A stretch of 30,531 bases of DNA from Endomicrobiia bacterium (lineage in GTDB: Bacteria > Elusimicrobiota > Endomicrobiia > Endomicrobiales > Endomicrobiaceae). Under the pieces are notes generated by a model. It was given only the letters and a program-made list of their open reading frames with translations. It made no database searches and was not told where the DNA came from. This document shows, in pieces, positions 1 through 8,589 of the stretch (its first letter is position 1; each line of letters begins with the position of its first letter). The DNA lies in assembly GCA_025998295.1 (NCBI GenBank), contig BNVT01000005.1, forward strand, positions 1 through 30,531. The letters run 5' to 3'. The position numbers and the translations under genes were made by a program.

Positions 1-145
1 CTCTCCTTGCTATCCTTGACTCTTTTATCAAATGCTTTCTTTACTCCCATTAATACTAAATCCATTACATCTGACCTAACTGCTTTCTTTTTTGTTTCAT
101 AGTACTTCTATTGTACTTTTATGTGTTAGTTATTAAGAGGTCTAA
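1..145 (-). mobile_element. Element A, copy 1 (left-end part, runs off the window)
   Basis: On the minus strand this begins with TTAGACCTC (bases 145-137) and continues through the same sequence found at 17375-17510 and 30404-30531, including the AGTAC-AATAGA-AGTACT segment and the short ORF beginning MDLVLMGVKKAFDKR. It runs off the window at base 1, so the right end is not visible. Near-identity to the two other copies over more than 100 bases is direct evidence of a dispersed repeat. See the full-length copy at 17375 for the description. Confidence 0.85.
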
Positions 146-702
146 TGTTGTTAAAAGAATGTATGTGCTTAAGTGCTGGTATTGGCCAAAAAACGTGTGA
201 TTGATGTTATTGATAGTGTGATTTATTGGTGCGATAAAAACTTCACTAAAAACAGCCAACACTAACCCCAACCAACTCCAATATCCGAACAAGTCAAAAA
301 TACATAACGATACATTATGGGAATCTATAAGGCAAAAACAAAACTGCAAAGTATAGTACAAGCAGTCTTATCCCTTTGAGAGATAAGTAAAGATGTGCAA
401 AAGTGTCGTTTTCTCTACCCAGAAATCACGACTCTCAAACGATAGCTCCTTGTAACTGCAAAGCTGCGTAGGAGTATAGTTATACCTAGCACGCTAAACA
501 ATTTGGTTATTCAACCGTGGCGAAATTGGTAGTGACAACCCCCGAGCATTATAGGAATCTTTTTTAGCATTGTGCATGCAGATAAGACAATATGATCAAT
601 TTGTGCGGTGTAATGTGCAGTAGTCGCAAGGAAGCGTTGGCCTTGACAACTAACACTTTAGTTTTTTGACTTTATAGTGGTAAGCTGAGGGCGTTGGCGG
701 TG
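146..702. other. Gene-poor stretch between element A and the lipoprotein gene
   Basis: No convincing gene is seen. On the minus strand a hydrophobic ORF of 80 codons (361 to 119) runs into element A and uses the element's own stop; it has no recognisable family and may be chance. Around 400-560 there are several short self-complementary pieces and a tRNA-Leu-like D-arm (GCGAAATTGGTAG near 531-543), but no matching anticodon or T arm. The stretch may be a degraded gene or a structured RNA; neither can be supported from one copy. Confidence 0.4.
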
Positions 703-1182
703 CTACGACGGGCAGCGGGGGCGGCGAGGAGGGCGGCGGTGAGGGGTGAGGGCGGTGATGACGTCGGCGGTGGCGTCGCTGAAGGCGATCATGGCATTGC
801 TGTGGCGGGCGTCGCCGATGAGGGTGAGGGTGCGGGCGACGGCGAGGGCGGCGTTGGCGAGGGTGGTGGTGGCGGCGGCAATTGATAGTGCTGGTTGTGG
901 TTGTTCTGGTTGTTCTGGTTGTGGTGGTTCTGGTTGTTGTGGTTGTGGTTGTTGTGGTTGTTGTGGTTGTGGTTGTTGTGGCCCATCTGGTCCATCGCTT
1001 GGTTGCGGTTGTTGTGGTGGTGGTACATCACCTTTTCTCTCTGGAGTAGCAGTCATTCTGTTTACAGGAAAAGCGTTCTTTTTATCGCATGAACTTAAAG
1101 CAAGACTAAATGCAATAAATGTGCTTAATGCTGCTTTTAGTGTTTTTGTTTTCTATAGACTTTTCTCCTGTTGTTTTGTCAT
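703..1182 (-). pseudogene. Pro/Gln-rich lipoprotein, start codon region damaged
   Basis: This was a surface lipoprotein of unknown function. The minus-strand frame encodes a basic leader, a hydrophobic stretch and a canonical lipobox LSSC (Cys codon at 1089-1087). A short polar linker follows, then a long Gln/Pro repeat of PQQP units, then an Ala/Thr-rich segment (ALSIAAATTTLANAALAVAR and onward) to a TAG at 705-703; the mature part would be about 128 residues. The expected start is missing. After a good Shine-Dalgarno (AGGAG) the sequence reads CTATAGAAAACA where CTATGAAAACA would give a leader starting MKTK, so one inserted A seems to have destroyed the ATG. An in-frame ATG exists at 1182, but it meets this TAG (1155-1153) after nine codons. 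The body is GC-rich with C-ending codons, unlike the AT-rich leader. A good promoter lies upstream. It may be dead, or translated by amber readthrough; the former is likelier. Confidence 0.6.
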
Positions 1183-1210
1183 ATAATCACTTTGCTACCT
1201 AGCGAGGTTT

Positions 1211-1238
1211 ATTATAGTATAAATTCTTTGTTAAGCAA
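1211..1238 (-). promoter_or_regulatory. Sigma-70 type promoter for the Pro/Gln-rich lipoprotein
   Basis: Read on the minus strand, TTGCTT (1238-1233) and TATAAT (1216-1211) are separated by 16 bases. Transcription would start near base 1204 and read into the lipoprotein leader, leaving a short 5' UTR. The -10 box is a perfect consensus; the -35 matches four of six. Confidence 0.6.
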
Positions 1239-1361
1239 CTACTCAACGTAGACTGTATGCGTAAAACCATATTAAGTTGTCATGGGCAAATATCAGAAAA
1301 TTTTAATTTCCAACTAAAAACTCAAAGCAACCTCTCTTAATGTGTTGATTTAAAATGCGAC

Positions 1362-2228
1362 TTACGCAAGGGATCTGCTACAGCTATACCATTTATCCAC
1401 ATACTCTTTGGGCACTTTCGACCCCAAAGATATTTCAGGGCGTTTCCTGCCGTGGTAGTCGCTGCCACCAGACACAAATAATTTTTTTTCGTTACAAAAT
1501 TTTAACAAAAATTCCGTTTGTTCATTTTTAAACGAGGAGTAAAAACATTCCACGCCATCGACAAAATCAGCCAATCCACCAAGTACGTCGAGCGCATTTT
1601 CCTCATACTGAAAAACGTGTGCAATAAATGCCAACCCGCCAGCATTATGAATAATCTCAATGATTTTTTTGGCAGATGGAATTAAATCGCTTTCATCTAT
1701 ATAAAACAAACTGTTTGGATTAGAAATATGGCGTTTAAAAAAAATTGACTCCAGCATTAAGCTTTCGTTATCTGGGATAAACCGCTTGTTGTATTCGCTT
1801 TTTTTTATCTCGTTATGTAGATATTCAGTTGCATAATAAATATCACTCTTTTGATATTTTTCAATTACGTCGTACTCAAATATCATACCTATGTTCTTAC
1901 AAATGTCATATAAGCGTTTCAATTCTTCGTTATTGACAACATCAAATGGTAAATATGACTCTTTAGTTAATTTCTGCATTTTTGCAACGTTAAAACCGTA
2001 CCCCAAGATTTCAATAGATAATCCCTTGAAATATGTTTGCAACTCTATTCCTGTTATTATTTTACCTGAAAAGACTTTATTCCAATTAGCCACATCATTG
2101 TACGCGTTACAATTATCGTGATCGGTTATAGAAACATATTCAATCCCATATTGCTCGCATTTTCTCAGTAGTTCTGTTGGGGTATCTGCGCCATCGGAAC
2201 AATTAGAGTGCATGTGCAAATCAAGCAT
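1362..2228 (-). CDS. PHP-domain phosphatase, probable histidinol-phosphate phosphatase
   Basis: This is a PHP-superfamily metal-dependent phosphoesterase of 288 residues. Metal-binding motifs are visible in order: DLHMHSNCSDG at residues 3-13, ITDHD at 34-38, a Glu in GIELQ near 62, an AFIAHV histidine mid-protein, and SGGSDYHG near the C terminus. It is the last gene of the histidine operon and its ATG overlaps the hisIE stop (TAATG), so it is probably translationally coupled; an AAGGTGG sequence precedes it. Because HisB here carries only the dehydratase domain, the pathway needs a separate histidinol-phosphate phosphatase, and this gene is the natural candidate. That role is inferred from context. 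By sequence it could equally be a member of the related YciV/TrpH-like PHP group, which act on nucleotides. Confidence 0.8.
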   Translation of the reverse strand: MLDLHMHSNCSDGADTPTELLRKCEQYGIEYVSITDHDNCNAYNDVANWNKVFSGKIITGIELQTYFKGLSIEILGYGFNVAKMQKLTKESYLPFDVVNNEELKRLYDICKNIGMIFEYDVIEKYQKSDIYYATEYLHNEIKKSEYNKRFIPDNESLMLESIFFKRHISNPNSLFYIDESDLIPSAKKIIEIIHNAGGLAFIAHVFQYEENALDVLGGLADFVDGVECFYSSFKNEQTEFLLKFCNEKKLFVSGGSDYHGRKRPEISLGSKVPKEYVDKWYSCSRSLA

Positions 2229-2851
2229 TAAAAACCACCTTTTTCATTTGCGATTTTCAAGTTGCCCTCTTTTGTGTGTCGCTTAGCGAATTTAGCGCGT
2301 ATATCTTTTGGCGTTATACCGCTGATAAACATCAAAACTTCCAAATGATATGCCAAATCAACAATCTCATCAATTAAATCATTTTTATTTTTATTCTTTG
2401 CAGCTATAATGACTTCGCTCGACTCTTCACCAACTTTCTTGCAAATTTTATCAATACCTTTTTCTAAAAGATAGTTAGTGTATGACTTTTCTTTTGGACT
2501 ATTTTTTCGGTCAACTATCTGATTGTAAACCTCATCTAAAATCTCATATTCGCTAGCGTTAACACCAAAACAGCTGTAGCTTCCTGTGTGGCAAGCGCCT
2601 GTTCCGGTTTGCTCCACCTGAATTAGCAACGTATCGCTATCACAGTCAAACGCCATATTTTTAATTTTTTGCACGTTACCAGAAGTTTCACCTTTGTGCC
2701 ATAATATTTGACGTGAGCGTGACCAAAAGTAAGTTTCACCATTTTTAAGCATATAGTCGTAACTTTCTTGATTAACATAGGCAAGCATTAATACCTTGCC
2801 TGTATACCAATCTTGCACGATAGCGGGAATTAGTCCATCAATATTCTGCAT
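2228..2851 (-). CDS. hisI: Bifunctional phosphoribosyl-AMP cyclohydrolase / phosphoribosyl-ATP pyrophosphatase
   Basis: This cytoplasmic enzyme carries out the second and third steps of histidine synthesis. The N-terminal HisI half (about residues 1-115) shows the cyclohydrolase signatures [18 protein letters not shown], the Asp-rich metal site DCDSD and the Cys/His segment [13 protein letters not shown]. The C-terminal HisE half (about 120-207) shows the MazG-like [15 protein letters not shown] and [14 protein letters not shown] motifs with conserved acidic residues. The length of 207 residues is normal for the fused form. The start lies within the end of hisF, overlapping it by 22 bases, typical of this tightly packed operon. 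All key residues appear intact. Confidence 0.96.
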   Translation of the reverse strand: MQNIDGLIPAIVQDWYTGKVLMLAYVNQESYDYMLKNGETYFWSRSRQILWHKGETSGNVQKIKNMAFDCDSDTLLIQVEQTGTGACHTGSYSCFGVNASEYEILDEVYNQIVDRKNSPKEKSYTNYLLEKGIDKICKKVGEESSEVIIAAKNKNKNDLIDEIVDLAYHLEVLMFISGITPKDIRAKFAKRHTKEGNLKIANEKGGF

Positions 2852-3594
2852 GGTATATCACTCCTTTCCATTTGAATTTTTACATCCCTTACTGTTGCCA
2901 TTGCATAGTGGAAGAGGCTTGCTACTAATGCTGCGTCACAGTTAGTTTTCCTGAAAACATCGATAATATCATCTACACTCCCGCACCCACCGCTTGCGAT
3001 TACTGGAATATTTACGCTATTGCAAACCGCATTTGTCATTGTAATGTCGTAGCCATTTTGCGTACCATCTCCATCCATAGAGGTGAGAAGAATTTCCCCA
3101 GCCCCTAAAGTTTCGCATTTCTTCGCCCATTCGACTAAATCTAGCCCTGTGTTCTTGCGCCCACCTTCAACAAAAACTTTGTATTGGTTGTCAAGCAACT
3201 TACCATCAATTGCTACGACAACGCATTGTTTACCAAATTCCTCGCTTGCCTTGCGGATTAAATTTGGGTTGGCAACCGCAGACGAATTTATTGTCACTTT
3301 ATCTGCTCCGCAAGATAGAATTTTGCGAAAATCATCAACCGTGCGAATTCCGCCTCCGATGGCAAGTGGAATAGAAAGTTCTCTTGCTGCCCGTCTGATT
3401 AAATCATAGATAATATCGCGATTTTCATAAGTAGCGGTAATATCAAGAAATACAACCTCATCAGCACATTGCTGTTCGTATCGCTTTGCAACTTCAACAG
3501 GATCACCAACATCAACTAAATCTACAAAATTAACGCCTTTTACAACTTTTCCATTTGCAATATCCAAACACGGAATTATCCTCTTTTTAAGCAT
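2830..3594 (-). CDS. hisF: Imidazole glycerol phosphate synthase, cyclase subunit
   Basis: HisF is a TIM-barrel enzyme that uses ammonia delivered by HisH to close the imidazole ring, giving IGP and AICAR. The 254-residue length is standard. The N terminus [20 protein letters not shown] carries the catalytic Asp and first phosphate-binding elements. [11 protein letters not shown] and [12 protein letters not shown] are the two Gly-rich phosphate loops, and [13 protein letters not shown] contains the second catalytic Asp. It overlaps hisA upstream by 19 bases and hisIE downstream by 22. It looks fully functional and is the expected partner of the hisH product encoded two genes upstream. Confidence 0.97.
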   Translation of the reverse strand: MLKKRIIPCLDIANGKVVKGVNFVDLVDVGDPVEVAKRYEQQCADEVVFLDITATYENRDIIYDLIRRAARELSIPLAIGGGIRTVDDFRKILSCGADKVTINSSAVANPNLIRKASEEFGKQCVVVAIDGKLLDNQYKVFVEGGRKNTGLDLVEWAKKCETLGAGEILLTSMDGDGTQNGYDITMTNAVCNSVNIPVIASGGCGSVDDIIDVFRKTNCDAALVASLFHYAMATVRDVKIQMERSDIPCRILMD

Positions 3595-4268
3595 CGCTCT
3601 AAATCCACCTTGCCCTCATAATATGCCTTGCCAACTATCACGCCATAGTATTTGTCAGCTTTTTTAATGTCATCATTACTAGCTACGCCACCGCTAACTA
3701 TAATTTTTTTGTTTCTAATTTTTTCATACATATCCCAGTTTGGTGAAGTTAGCGTACCATCTTTGGAAATGTCGGTAACGACAACAACTTCTACAGGTAA
3801 GCTATCGATAAATTTGAGATAATCTTCACCAGTGTCCTGTAGCCAACCATTGATTGACACTTTTCCATTGCGAACGTCAACACCTACGACAATTCTATCC
3901 GCACCATACTTATCCACCATATCGCGCACAAACTTAGGATCTTTTACGGCGATAGTTCCTAAAATCACTCTATTAGTAATTTGTAAATATCTTCCGACAG
4001 CCTCGGCCGTTCTAATTCCACCGCCTACCTGAATGTGGATTATTTTGCCTATTTCTTTAATTATTTCGTAGTTTGTGGTTAGTCCGCTTTTTGCACCGTC
4101 TAAATCAACGATGTGTAAAAATTCTGCACCCATATTCTTGAAGTTTTGTACGATTTCAATGGGATTTTTACTATATACAGTTTTTTGCCCATAATCTCCC
4201 TTGTACAAGCGAACAACCTCGCCGTCCAACAAATCAATAGCAGGAATTATCATAAATTTGCCATCCAT
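3576..4268 (-). CDS. hisA: ProFAR isomerase (phosphoribosylformimino-AICAR-P isomerase)
   Basis: HisA is the TIM-barrel Amadori isomerase acting just before the HisHF step, and is homologous to HisF. The sequence of 230 residues is slightly short but has the expected marks: [20 protein letters not shown] with the catalytic Asp at the N terminus, VGGGIRT as the first phosphate loop, [13 protein letters not shown] with the second catalytic Asp, and [11 protein letters not shown] as the second phosphate loop. The true start may be the internal ATG in front of [10 protein letters not shown], five codons in. The gene overlaps hisH and hisF by 19 bases each. Confidence 0.96.
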   Translation of the reverse strand: MDGKFMIIPAIDLLDGEVVRLYKGDYGQKTVYSKNPIEIVQNFKNMGAEFLHIVDLDGAKSGLTTNYEIIKEIGKIIHIQVGGGIRTAEAVGRYLQITNRVILGTIAVKDPKFVRDMVDKYGADRIVVGVDVRNGKVSINGWLQDTGEDYLKFIDSLPVEVVVVTDISKDGTLTSPNWDMYEKIRNKKIIVSGGVASNDDIKKADKYYGVIVGKAYYEGKVDLERCLKRG

Positions 4269-4810
4269 TTTCTTAAAATTTTTTCACCAACTTTTCCACT
4301 TTTTTCAGGATGAAATTGACAGCCCATAACATTATCCTTTTGCACGATTGCGGGGATTTTTACATCGCCATATTCTGCGAATTCAACGCAATCGTCGGTA
4401 AAGTCTGCCATATACGAATGGACAAAATAAACATCGCCCACGCTGATATTATTCCAACCCATATGCGGTAGTTTTGCAGTGGTCTTAATCAAATCTACAT
4501 TGCCTTTTAGATACCCAAGCCCTGCTGTTTCTACACCTTCAAAGCCTTTTTCAAATAGAATTTGCATACCTAAACAAATGCCCAATATTTTTGTACCTTT
4601 TGCCTTGCAATCGTTTAGAATGTCTATCAATCCAAACTCTGTTAAATTTCGCATAGCCACACGAAAGCTCCCTACACCTGGTAGAATTATACCGCTTGCT
4701 CGTTTAATTTTATCGGATTGCCTCATGAGCTGGGCAGTCACGCCCAAACGTCGGCACATATTCAAAACGCTGCTGACGTTACCCACATTATAATCAATAA
4801 CAGCAATCAT
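4250..4810 (-). CDS. hisH: Imidazole glycerol phosphate synthase, glutaminase subunit
   Basis: HisH is the class I glutamine amidotransferase that supplies ammonia to HisF. The catalytic triad is visible: the nucleophile Cys in GICLGMQILFE, and His and Glu in GCQFHPEKSG near the C terminus. The N terminus MIAVIDYNVGNVSSV and the oxyanion-side PGVGSF segment are typical. The product of 186 residues is a little shorter than the usual 200. The gene begins directly after the hisB stop with no spacer and overlaps hisA downstream. Confidence 0.96.
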   Translation of the reverse strand: MIAVIDYNVGNVSSVLNMCRRLGVTAQLMRQSDKIKRASGIILPGVGSFRVAMRNLTEFGLIDILNDCKAKGTKILGICLGMQILFEKGFEGVETAGLGYLKGNVDLIKTTAKLPHMGWNNISVGDVYFVHSYMADFTDDCVEFAEYGDVKIPAIVQKDNVMGCQFHPEKSGKVGEKILRKWMANL

Positions 4811-5389
4811 TTACAGTACCCCTTTCGTCGAAGGAATATTATCACTGCTAATTTTTATCGCCTCGCCTAATGCTCGCCCAAACGATTTGAAAATTCCTTC
4901 AATTATGTGATGTGTATTCTTCCCATGTATAACGTTAACGTGCAATGTTATTCCTGCATTTACGATAACCGCCCTAAAAAATTCCTCCACCAGCTCCGTT
5001 TCAAAATCGCCAATTTTACAAACGGGTAGTTCCACATTAAAAACAAGATAGGGACGGTTAGAAATATCAAGAACCGTTTCAATCAAAACCTCATCCATCG
5101 GAATTTTTGCACAACCATAGCGGTTAATACCTATTTTGTTGCCAAGAGCATCCTTCAATGTTTGTCCCAAAATTATTCCAATATCTTCAATCGTGTGATG
5201 TTGATCTACATTCAAATCACCATTTGCGATCACTTTTAGTGTTATTCCTGCCTGAAAAGCCAGTAGATTTAGCATATGGTCAAAAAAACCAACCCCTGTA
5301 CTGATTTTATTTTCGCCTTTCTGGTTTAAATTCAAGGCAATTTCAATTTCAGTTTCCCTAGTTTTTCTTGTTGAAGTTGTTTCACGCAT
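4811..5389 (-). CDS. hisB: Imidazoleglycerol-phosphate dehydratase (monofunctional)
   Basis: This enzyme dehydrates IGP to imidazole-acetol phosphate using bound manganese. The 192-residue product contains only the IGPD domain. The two metal-binding repeats are recognisable as GFFDHMLNL with DQHHTIEDIGI, and VNVIHGKNTHHIIEGIFKS. It lacks the N-terminal histidinol-phosphatase domain found in enterobacterial HisB, which is why the PHP gene at the end of the operon matters. The start at 5389 fits the family, which begins with an R..T.ET motif; this makes hisB overlap the end of hisC by 58 bases, the longest overlap in the operon. Confidence 0.96.
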   Translation of the reverse strand: MRETTSTRKTRETEIEIALNLNQKGENKISTGVGFFDHMLNLLAFQAGITLKVIANGDLNVDQHHTIEDIGIILGQTLKDALGNKIGINRYGCAKIPMDEVLIETVLDISNRPYLVFNVELPVCKIGDFETELVEEFFRAVIVNAGITLHVNVIHGKNTHHIIEGIFKSFGRALGEAIKISSDNIPSTKGVL

Positions 5390-6408
5390 TGTATAAATGC
5401 CTCCGTTTCTTCTTTGGCGCCTATTGTTACTCGTAAGAATTTGTTAATCCTGGGTTTATCCCAATAGCGTACTAATATTTTTCTTTCAAACAACTTTTCA
5501 TAAACTTCTTTTGCATTCTCAAATTCAACAAACAAAAAATTTGTACTTGAGTTTAAAACATTCATTCCCAACTCTTTCAAAGCCTTGACCGTTTTGTCAC
5601 GGGTGACAATTATGCGCCCCAAGTTCTCATGAAAATATTTTTCGTCCTGTAATGCCGACTTTACCCCAATTTGCGCTAACATATCCAATGGGTAGGAATT
5701 AAATGAGTTTTTTACCGTAATCATCGCACTTATTAATTGGCTGTTTCCAACTGCAAACCCTGCGCGCAAACCCGCGCATGAATACGATTTTGAAAACGTG
5801 CGGACGACTAGCAGGTTACCATATTTTTTTGTTAAATGAATTGCTGTTTCTGCTCCAAAATCCACATAAGCTTCATCAACAATTACAACACCTTTTGGAT
5901 TGTTTTTAACGATTTCTTCAACTTCTAATTTAGAAAGAGCAATAGAAGTTGGTGCATTGGGGTTAGCAATTATAACTCCATTGCCATTTCTATATTGGCT
6001 AACATCAATGCTAAAATCTTGATTTAATGGAATTTGCGTTAAGCCAATATCATACATTTGCGCCCAAACACTGTAAAAGCCGTACGAGATGTCTGGTGTC
6101 AAAATATTTGTTTTTCCGCTAAAAAACGTTTGTAATGCTATTGACAAAATTTCATCCGAGCCATTACCGACGAAGCAGCACGCCGTTGCGCCCAAACTAA
6201 ATTCCTGAGATATAGCCTCACGCAACACATTGCTATCGCCATCTGGGTAAAAACGAAGCCTTGCAAAGTCAAAATTTTTTATAGCATTTGCAACTGTTGA
6301 AGAGGGCGGATATGGATTTTCGTTAGTGTTTAATTTTATCCAACCATCGCCAATTGGTTGAATCCCCGCGACGTATGGTCTTAATTTTTTAACTTTTTCA
6401 CTAATCAT
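5332..6408 (-). CDS. hisC: Histidinol-phosphate aminotransferase
   Basis: HisC is a PLP-dependent aminotransferase (fold type I) converting imidazole-acetol phosphate to histidinol phosphate. The product has 358 residues. Visible marks are the N-terminal LNTNENPYPPS, the cofactor-contact segment FVGNGSDEIL, IVDEAYVDF, the PLP lysine in RTFSKSYSCAGLRAG, and the C-terminal substrate Arg in NKFLRVTIG. The last dozen residues are a Lys/Leu-rich tail beyond the usual end and lie entirely within hisB, which suggests that the original stop was lost and the frame now runs on. The ATG overlaps the hisD stop as TAATG. Confidence 0.96.
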   Translation of the reverse strand: MISEKVKKLRPYVAGIQPIGDGWIKLNTNENPYPPSSTVANAIKNFDFARLRFYPDGDSNVLREAISQEFSLGATACCFVGNGSDEILSIALQTFFSGKTNILTPDISYGFYSVWAQMYDIGLTQIPLNQDFSIDVSQYRNGNGVIIANPNAPTSIALSKLEVEEIVKNNPKGVVIVDEAYVDFGAETAIHLTKKYGNLLVVRTFSKSYSCAGLRAGFAVGNSQLISAMITVKNSFNSYPLDMLAQIGVKSALQDEKYFHENLGRIIVTRDKTVKALKELGMNVLNSSTNFLFVEFENAKEVYEKLFERKILVRYWDKPRINKFLRVTIGAKEETEAFIQCVKQLQQEKLGKLKLKLP

Positions 6409-7649
6409 TAAGAACTCTCCTCAAATCTAACTTTAATAGAATTTGCATGCGCATCTAACCCTTCCAATTTTGCAAATTTTATAACGTCATCTTTGAAATC
6501 TGCCAAAACTTCTCGTGGATAGTAGCTGTACGAACTAAACTTCACAAAATCATAAACGCCAAGTGGCGAGTAGAATTTTGCTGTTCCCCCTGTTGGTAAA
6601 ACATGGTTGGTGCCACTCATATAATCGCCCAACGGTTCGGGCGTGTTCTCACCTAAAAATATCGAGCCTGCATTTTTAACTTTTGGCAATTTCTCCAATG
6701 GGTTGTCTGTTAGAATTTCCAAGTGTTCAGGAGCGATTTTGTTTGATAATTCAAATGCTTTTTCTAAAACATCAACCACAACTGCGACCCCATAATTCCT
6801 AAGTGCACTCTCAATTATTTCCCGTCGTTTCAAATATGAAAGTTGCCGCTCCAATTCTTTTTCGGTATCAAGCAAAATTTGCTCATCTGTTGTGATAAGT
6901 ATTGCGCTTGCTAGTTTGTCATGCTCAGCCTGGCTCATCAAATCCGCAGCAATATATTTTGGGCTTGCGGTTTTGTCGGCTATTATCAATACTTCGGACG
7001 GTCCCGCGATCATATCAATGCCAACCTTGCCATACACCTGCTTTTTGGCCGTTGTAACATATATGTTGCCAGGGCCAACTATTTTGTCAACTTTTGGTAT
7101 GCTTTCCGTGCCATAGGCCGCCGCAGCTATTGCTTGCGCGCCGCCAATTTTGTAGATTTTATCTACACCTGCAACAATTGCCGCCATTAAAACTTCGTCA
7201 TTTGGGTTTGGACACAGCATTATAATTTCGCTTACACCTGCCAATTTTGCGGCAATAACATTCATCAAAACAGAAGAGGGGTAACTCGCCGTACCTCCTG
7301 GAACATACACTGCCACACGCTCCAGCGGGCGCACAATTTGCCCCATAATCACACCGTTATCTTTGTTTATAGACCACGATTTTTCGATTTGATTTTTGTG
7401 AAATTCTATAATTTGCACCTTTGAGCGTTCCAGAATTCGCATAAAGTCTGCATTTTCTTTGACAGTATTTTCAACTTCAAAACTATATCCAGCAAAACCA
7501 TCGAATTTTTTCGCATATACTTTAACCGCGCTGTCGCCATTTTTCTGCACATCATCAAGTATTGCCTTAACCGTTTGTTCCACTTCAACATTCACATCTT
7601 GCCACCGTTTTTTTACGACCGACAAATCCCTACTTAATAACATTTTCAA
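6408..7649 (-). CDS. hisD: Histidinol dehydrogenase
   Basis: HisD catalyses the last two oxidations, histidinol to histidine, with NAD and bound zinc. The 413-residue product is near normal length. It has the family signatures [46 protein letters not shown] followed by the zinc-ligand region SQAEHD, and the catalytic [10 protein letters not shown]. The C-terminal [12 protein letters not shown] and YSPLGVYDF segments are also present. It is the second gene of the operon and overlaps hisG by 20 bases. Confidence 0.97.
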   Translation of the reverse strand: MKMLLSRDLSVVKKRWQDVNVEVEQTVKAILDDVQKNGDSAVKVYAKKFDGFAGYSFEVENTVKENADFMRILERSKVQIIEFHKNQIEKSWSINKDNGVIMGQIVRPLERVAVYVPGGTASYPSSVLMNVIAAKLAGVSEIIMLCPNPNDEVLMAAIVAGVDKIYKIGGAQAIAAAAYGTESIPKVDKIVGPGNIYVTTAKKQVYGKVGIDMIAGPSEVLIIADKTASPKYIAADLMSQAEHDKLASAILITTDEQILLDTEKELERQLSYLKRREIIESALRNYGVAVVVDVLEKAFELSNKIAPEHLEILTDNPLEKLPKVKNAGSIFLGENTPEPLGDYMSGTNHVLPTGGTAKFYSPLGVYDFVKFSSYSYYPREVLADFKDDVIKFAKLEGLDAHANSIKVRFEESS

Positions 7650-8337
7650 GTCTCCCTATCATTTTTGAAATATTTTCATCGTATTTTAATGCTGCTTTAC
7701 TCACTAAAATTTTAGTTTTAATTGGCATAGCCTCCTCGAAAATTATTAATCCATTTTCCTCCAATGTCCTGCCGCTCTCGACGATATCAAATATTGCATC
7801 AATCTCACCATGTTTAGGCATTATTTCCGATGAACCTGTAATCGTTATAATGTCAACTACCATATTTTTCTTCGAAAAATACTTCGCCGCAATATTTGGA
7901 TGTTGAGTGGCAATTGTAAGGATTGTATCGTCATTTTGCTTACATTGTTCATAAAATTCCAATTCCTTTGGTTCGCCTGCAACGCAAAACCTTGATTTTT
8001 CACACAACTTCAAATCTGCAAAAATATTCGTTACGAAATTGTCACCATACATTGAATACCGAGAAGCCGTGCTTTCCAATTCGTATTCACGATAACAGTC
8101 AAATGCAGAAATCCCGATATCTGCCCAATTTTTATCTACATACTGCGGAATGTCTGCAACACGGGCAAGCAGAAATATCGCCTCACCATTGCCGCACCCA
8201 AACTCTAATTGTCTCAACTCATGCAGCTCAATTTCCCTTTCCAAAGATTGTGACGTATAGCCTGCCTTTTTAAAAATGTCATACGCCTGGATTAAAAGTC
8301 GTCTGCCTTTTGGCAGTGCAATAATAATTTTTCTCAT
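7630..8337 (-). CDS. hisG: ATP phosphoribosyltransferase, short form
   Basis: HisG starts the pathway by joining ATP and PRPP and is normally the feedback-controlled step. The product of 235 residues begins IIIALPKGR, has the ADIGISAFD segment, and the PRPP-binding part ITITGSSEIMPKHGEIDAIFDIVESGRTL near residues 165-195. It ends without the C-terminal histidine-binding regulatory domain of the long form. Short HisG usually works with the HisS-like regulatory subunit HisZ, and no hisZ is seen in this window. It is the first gene of the operon, with an AGGAGAG ribosome binding site a few bases before its ATG. No T-box, attenuator leader or convincing promoter was recognised upstream, where repeat family B begins within about 90 bases. 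Confidence 0.94.
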   Translation of the reverse strand: MRKIIIALPKGRRLLIQAYDIFKKAGYTSQSLEREIELHELRQLEFGCGNGEAIFLLARVADIPQYVDKNWADIGISAFDCYREYELESTASRYSMYGDNFVTNIFADLKLCEKSRFCVAGEPKELEFYEQCKQNDDTILTIATQHPNIAAKYFSKKNMVVDIITITGSSEIMPKHGEIDAIFDIVESGRTLEENGLIIFEEAMPIKTKILVSKAALKYDENISKMIGRLENVIK

Positions 8338-8422
8338 AAATCTCTCCTATGATAAAAATCAAATCTAGAAACAAGAAACTATCCTAAATTCAACAGTATT
8401 TGTAGCATTTTAACTAAAATCA

Positions 8423-8564
8423 GGTGTCTCTAAAATCCATGGCTTTACAGATTTCTGTATTTACCATGCCAACCTTGTTTAAGATATCTCGTCGTAAAAA
8501 TAACATCGGGTACCAAAAACAAAGACATAGCAATAGTGACCAGTTAGAACTTATTAGAGGCACC
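8423..8564 (-). mobile_element. Repeat family B, copy 1 (142-bp inverted-repeat element)
   Basis: The plus strand starts GGTGTCTCTAA and ends TTAGAGGCACC, a pair of 11-base terminal inverted repeats with one mismatch. Read on the minus strand, the inside carries ACCCGATGTTATTTTT followed by ACGACGAGATA and later ATGGTAAATAC, shared with copies at 9622 and 28994. The copy at 28994 lies next to an IS transposase remnant, so this is probably a shortened, non-autonomous derivative (MITE) of that IS. No clear target duplication was seen. It lies between the hisG 5' end and the nadM 3' end. Confidence 0.75.
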
Positions 8565-8589
8565 CTAAACATATACTGCTTGTCTTGTT

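Noticed and set aside
515..560. tRNA-Leu-like sequence (TGGCGAAATTGGTAGT)
   Set aside because: Only the D-arm resembles tRNA-Leu; there is no anticodon stem, T arm with GGTTCRANNCC, or matching acceptor stem nearby.
694..1186. Plus-strand Gly-, Cys- and Trp-rich ORFs opposite the Pro/Gln lipoprotein
   Set aside because: They are the complement of CAA/CCA and GCC-type codons; the minus strand has the promoter, Shine-Dalgarno, leader and lipobox.
694..1240. Diversity-generating retroelement variable region in the GC-rich bodies
   Set aside because: No reverse transcriptase, template repeat or IMH-like sequence was found in the window.
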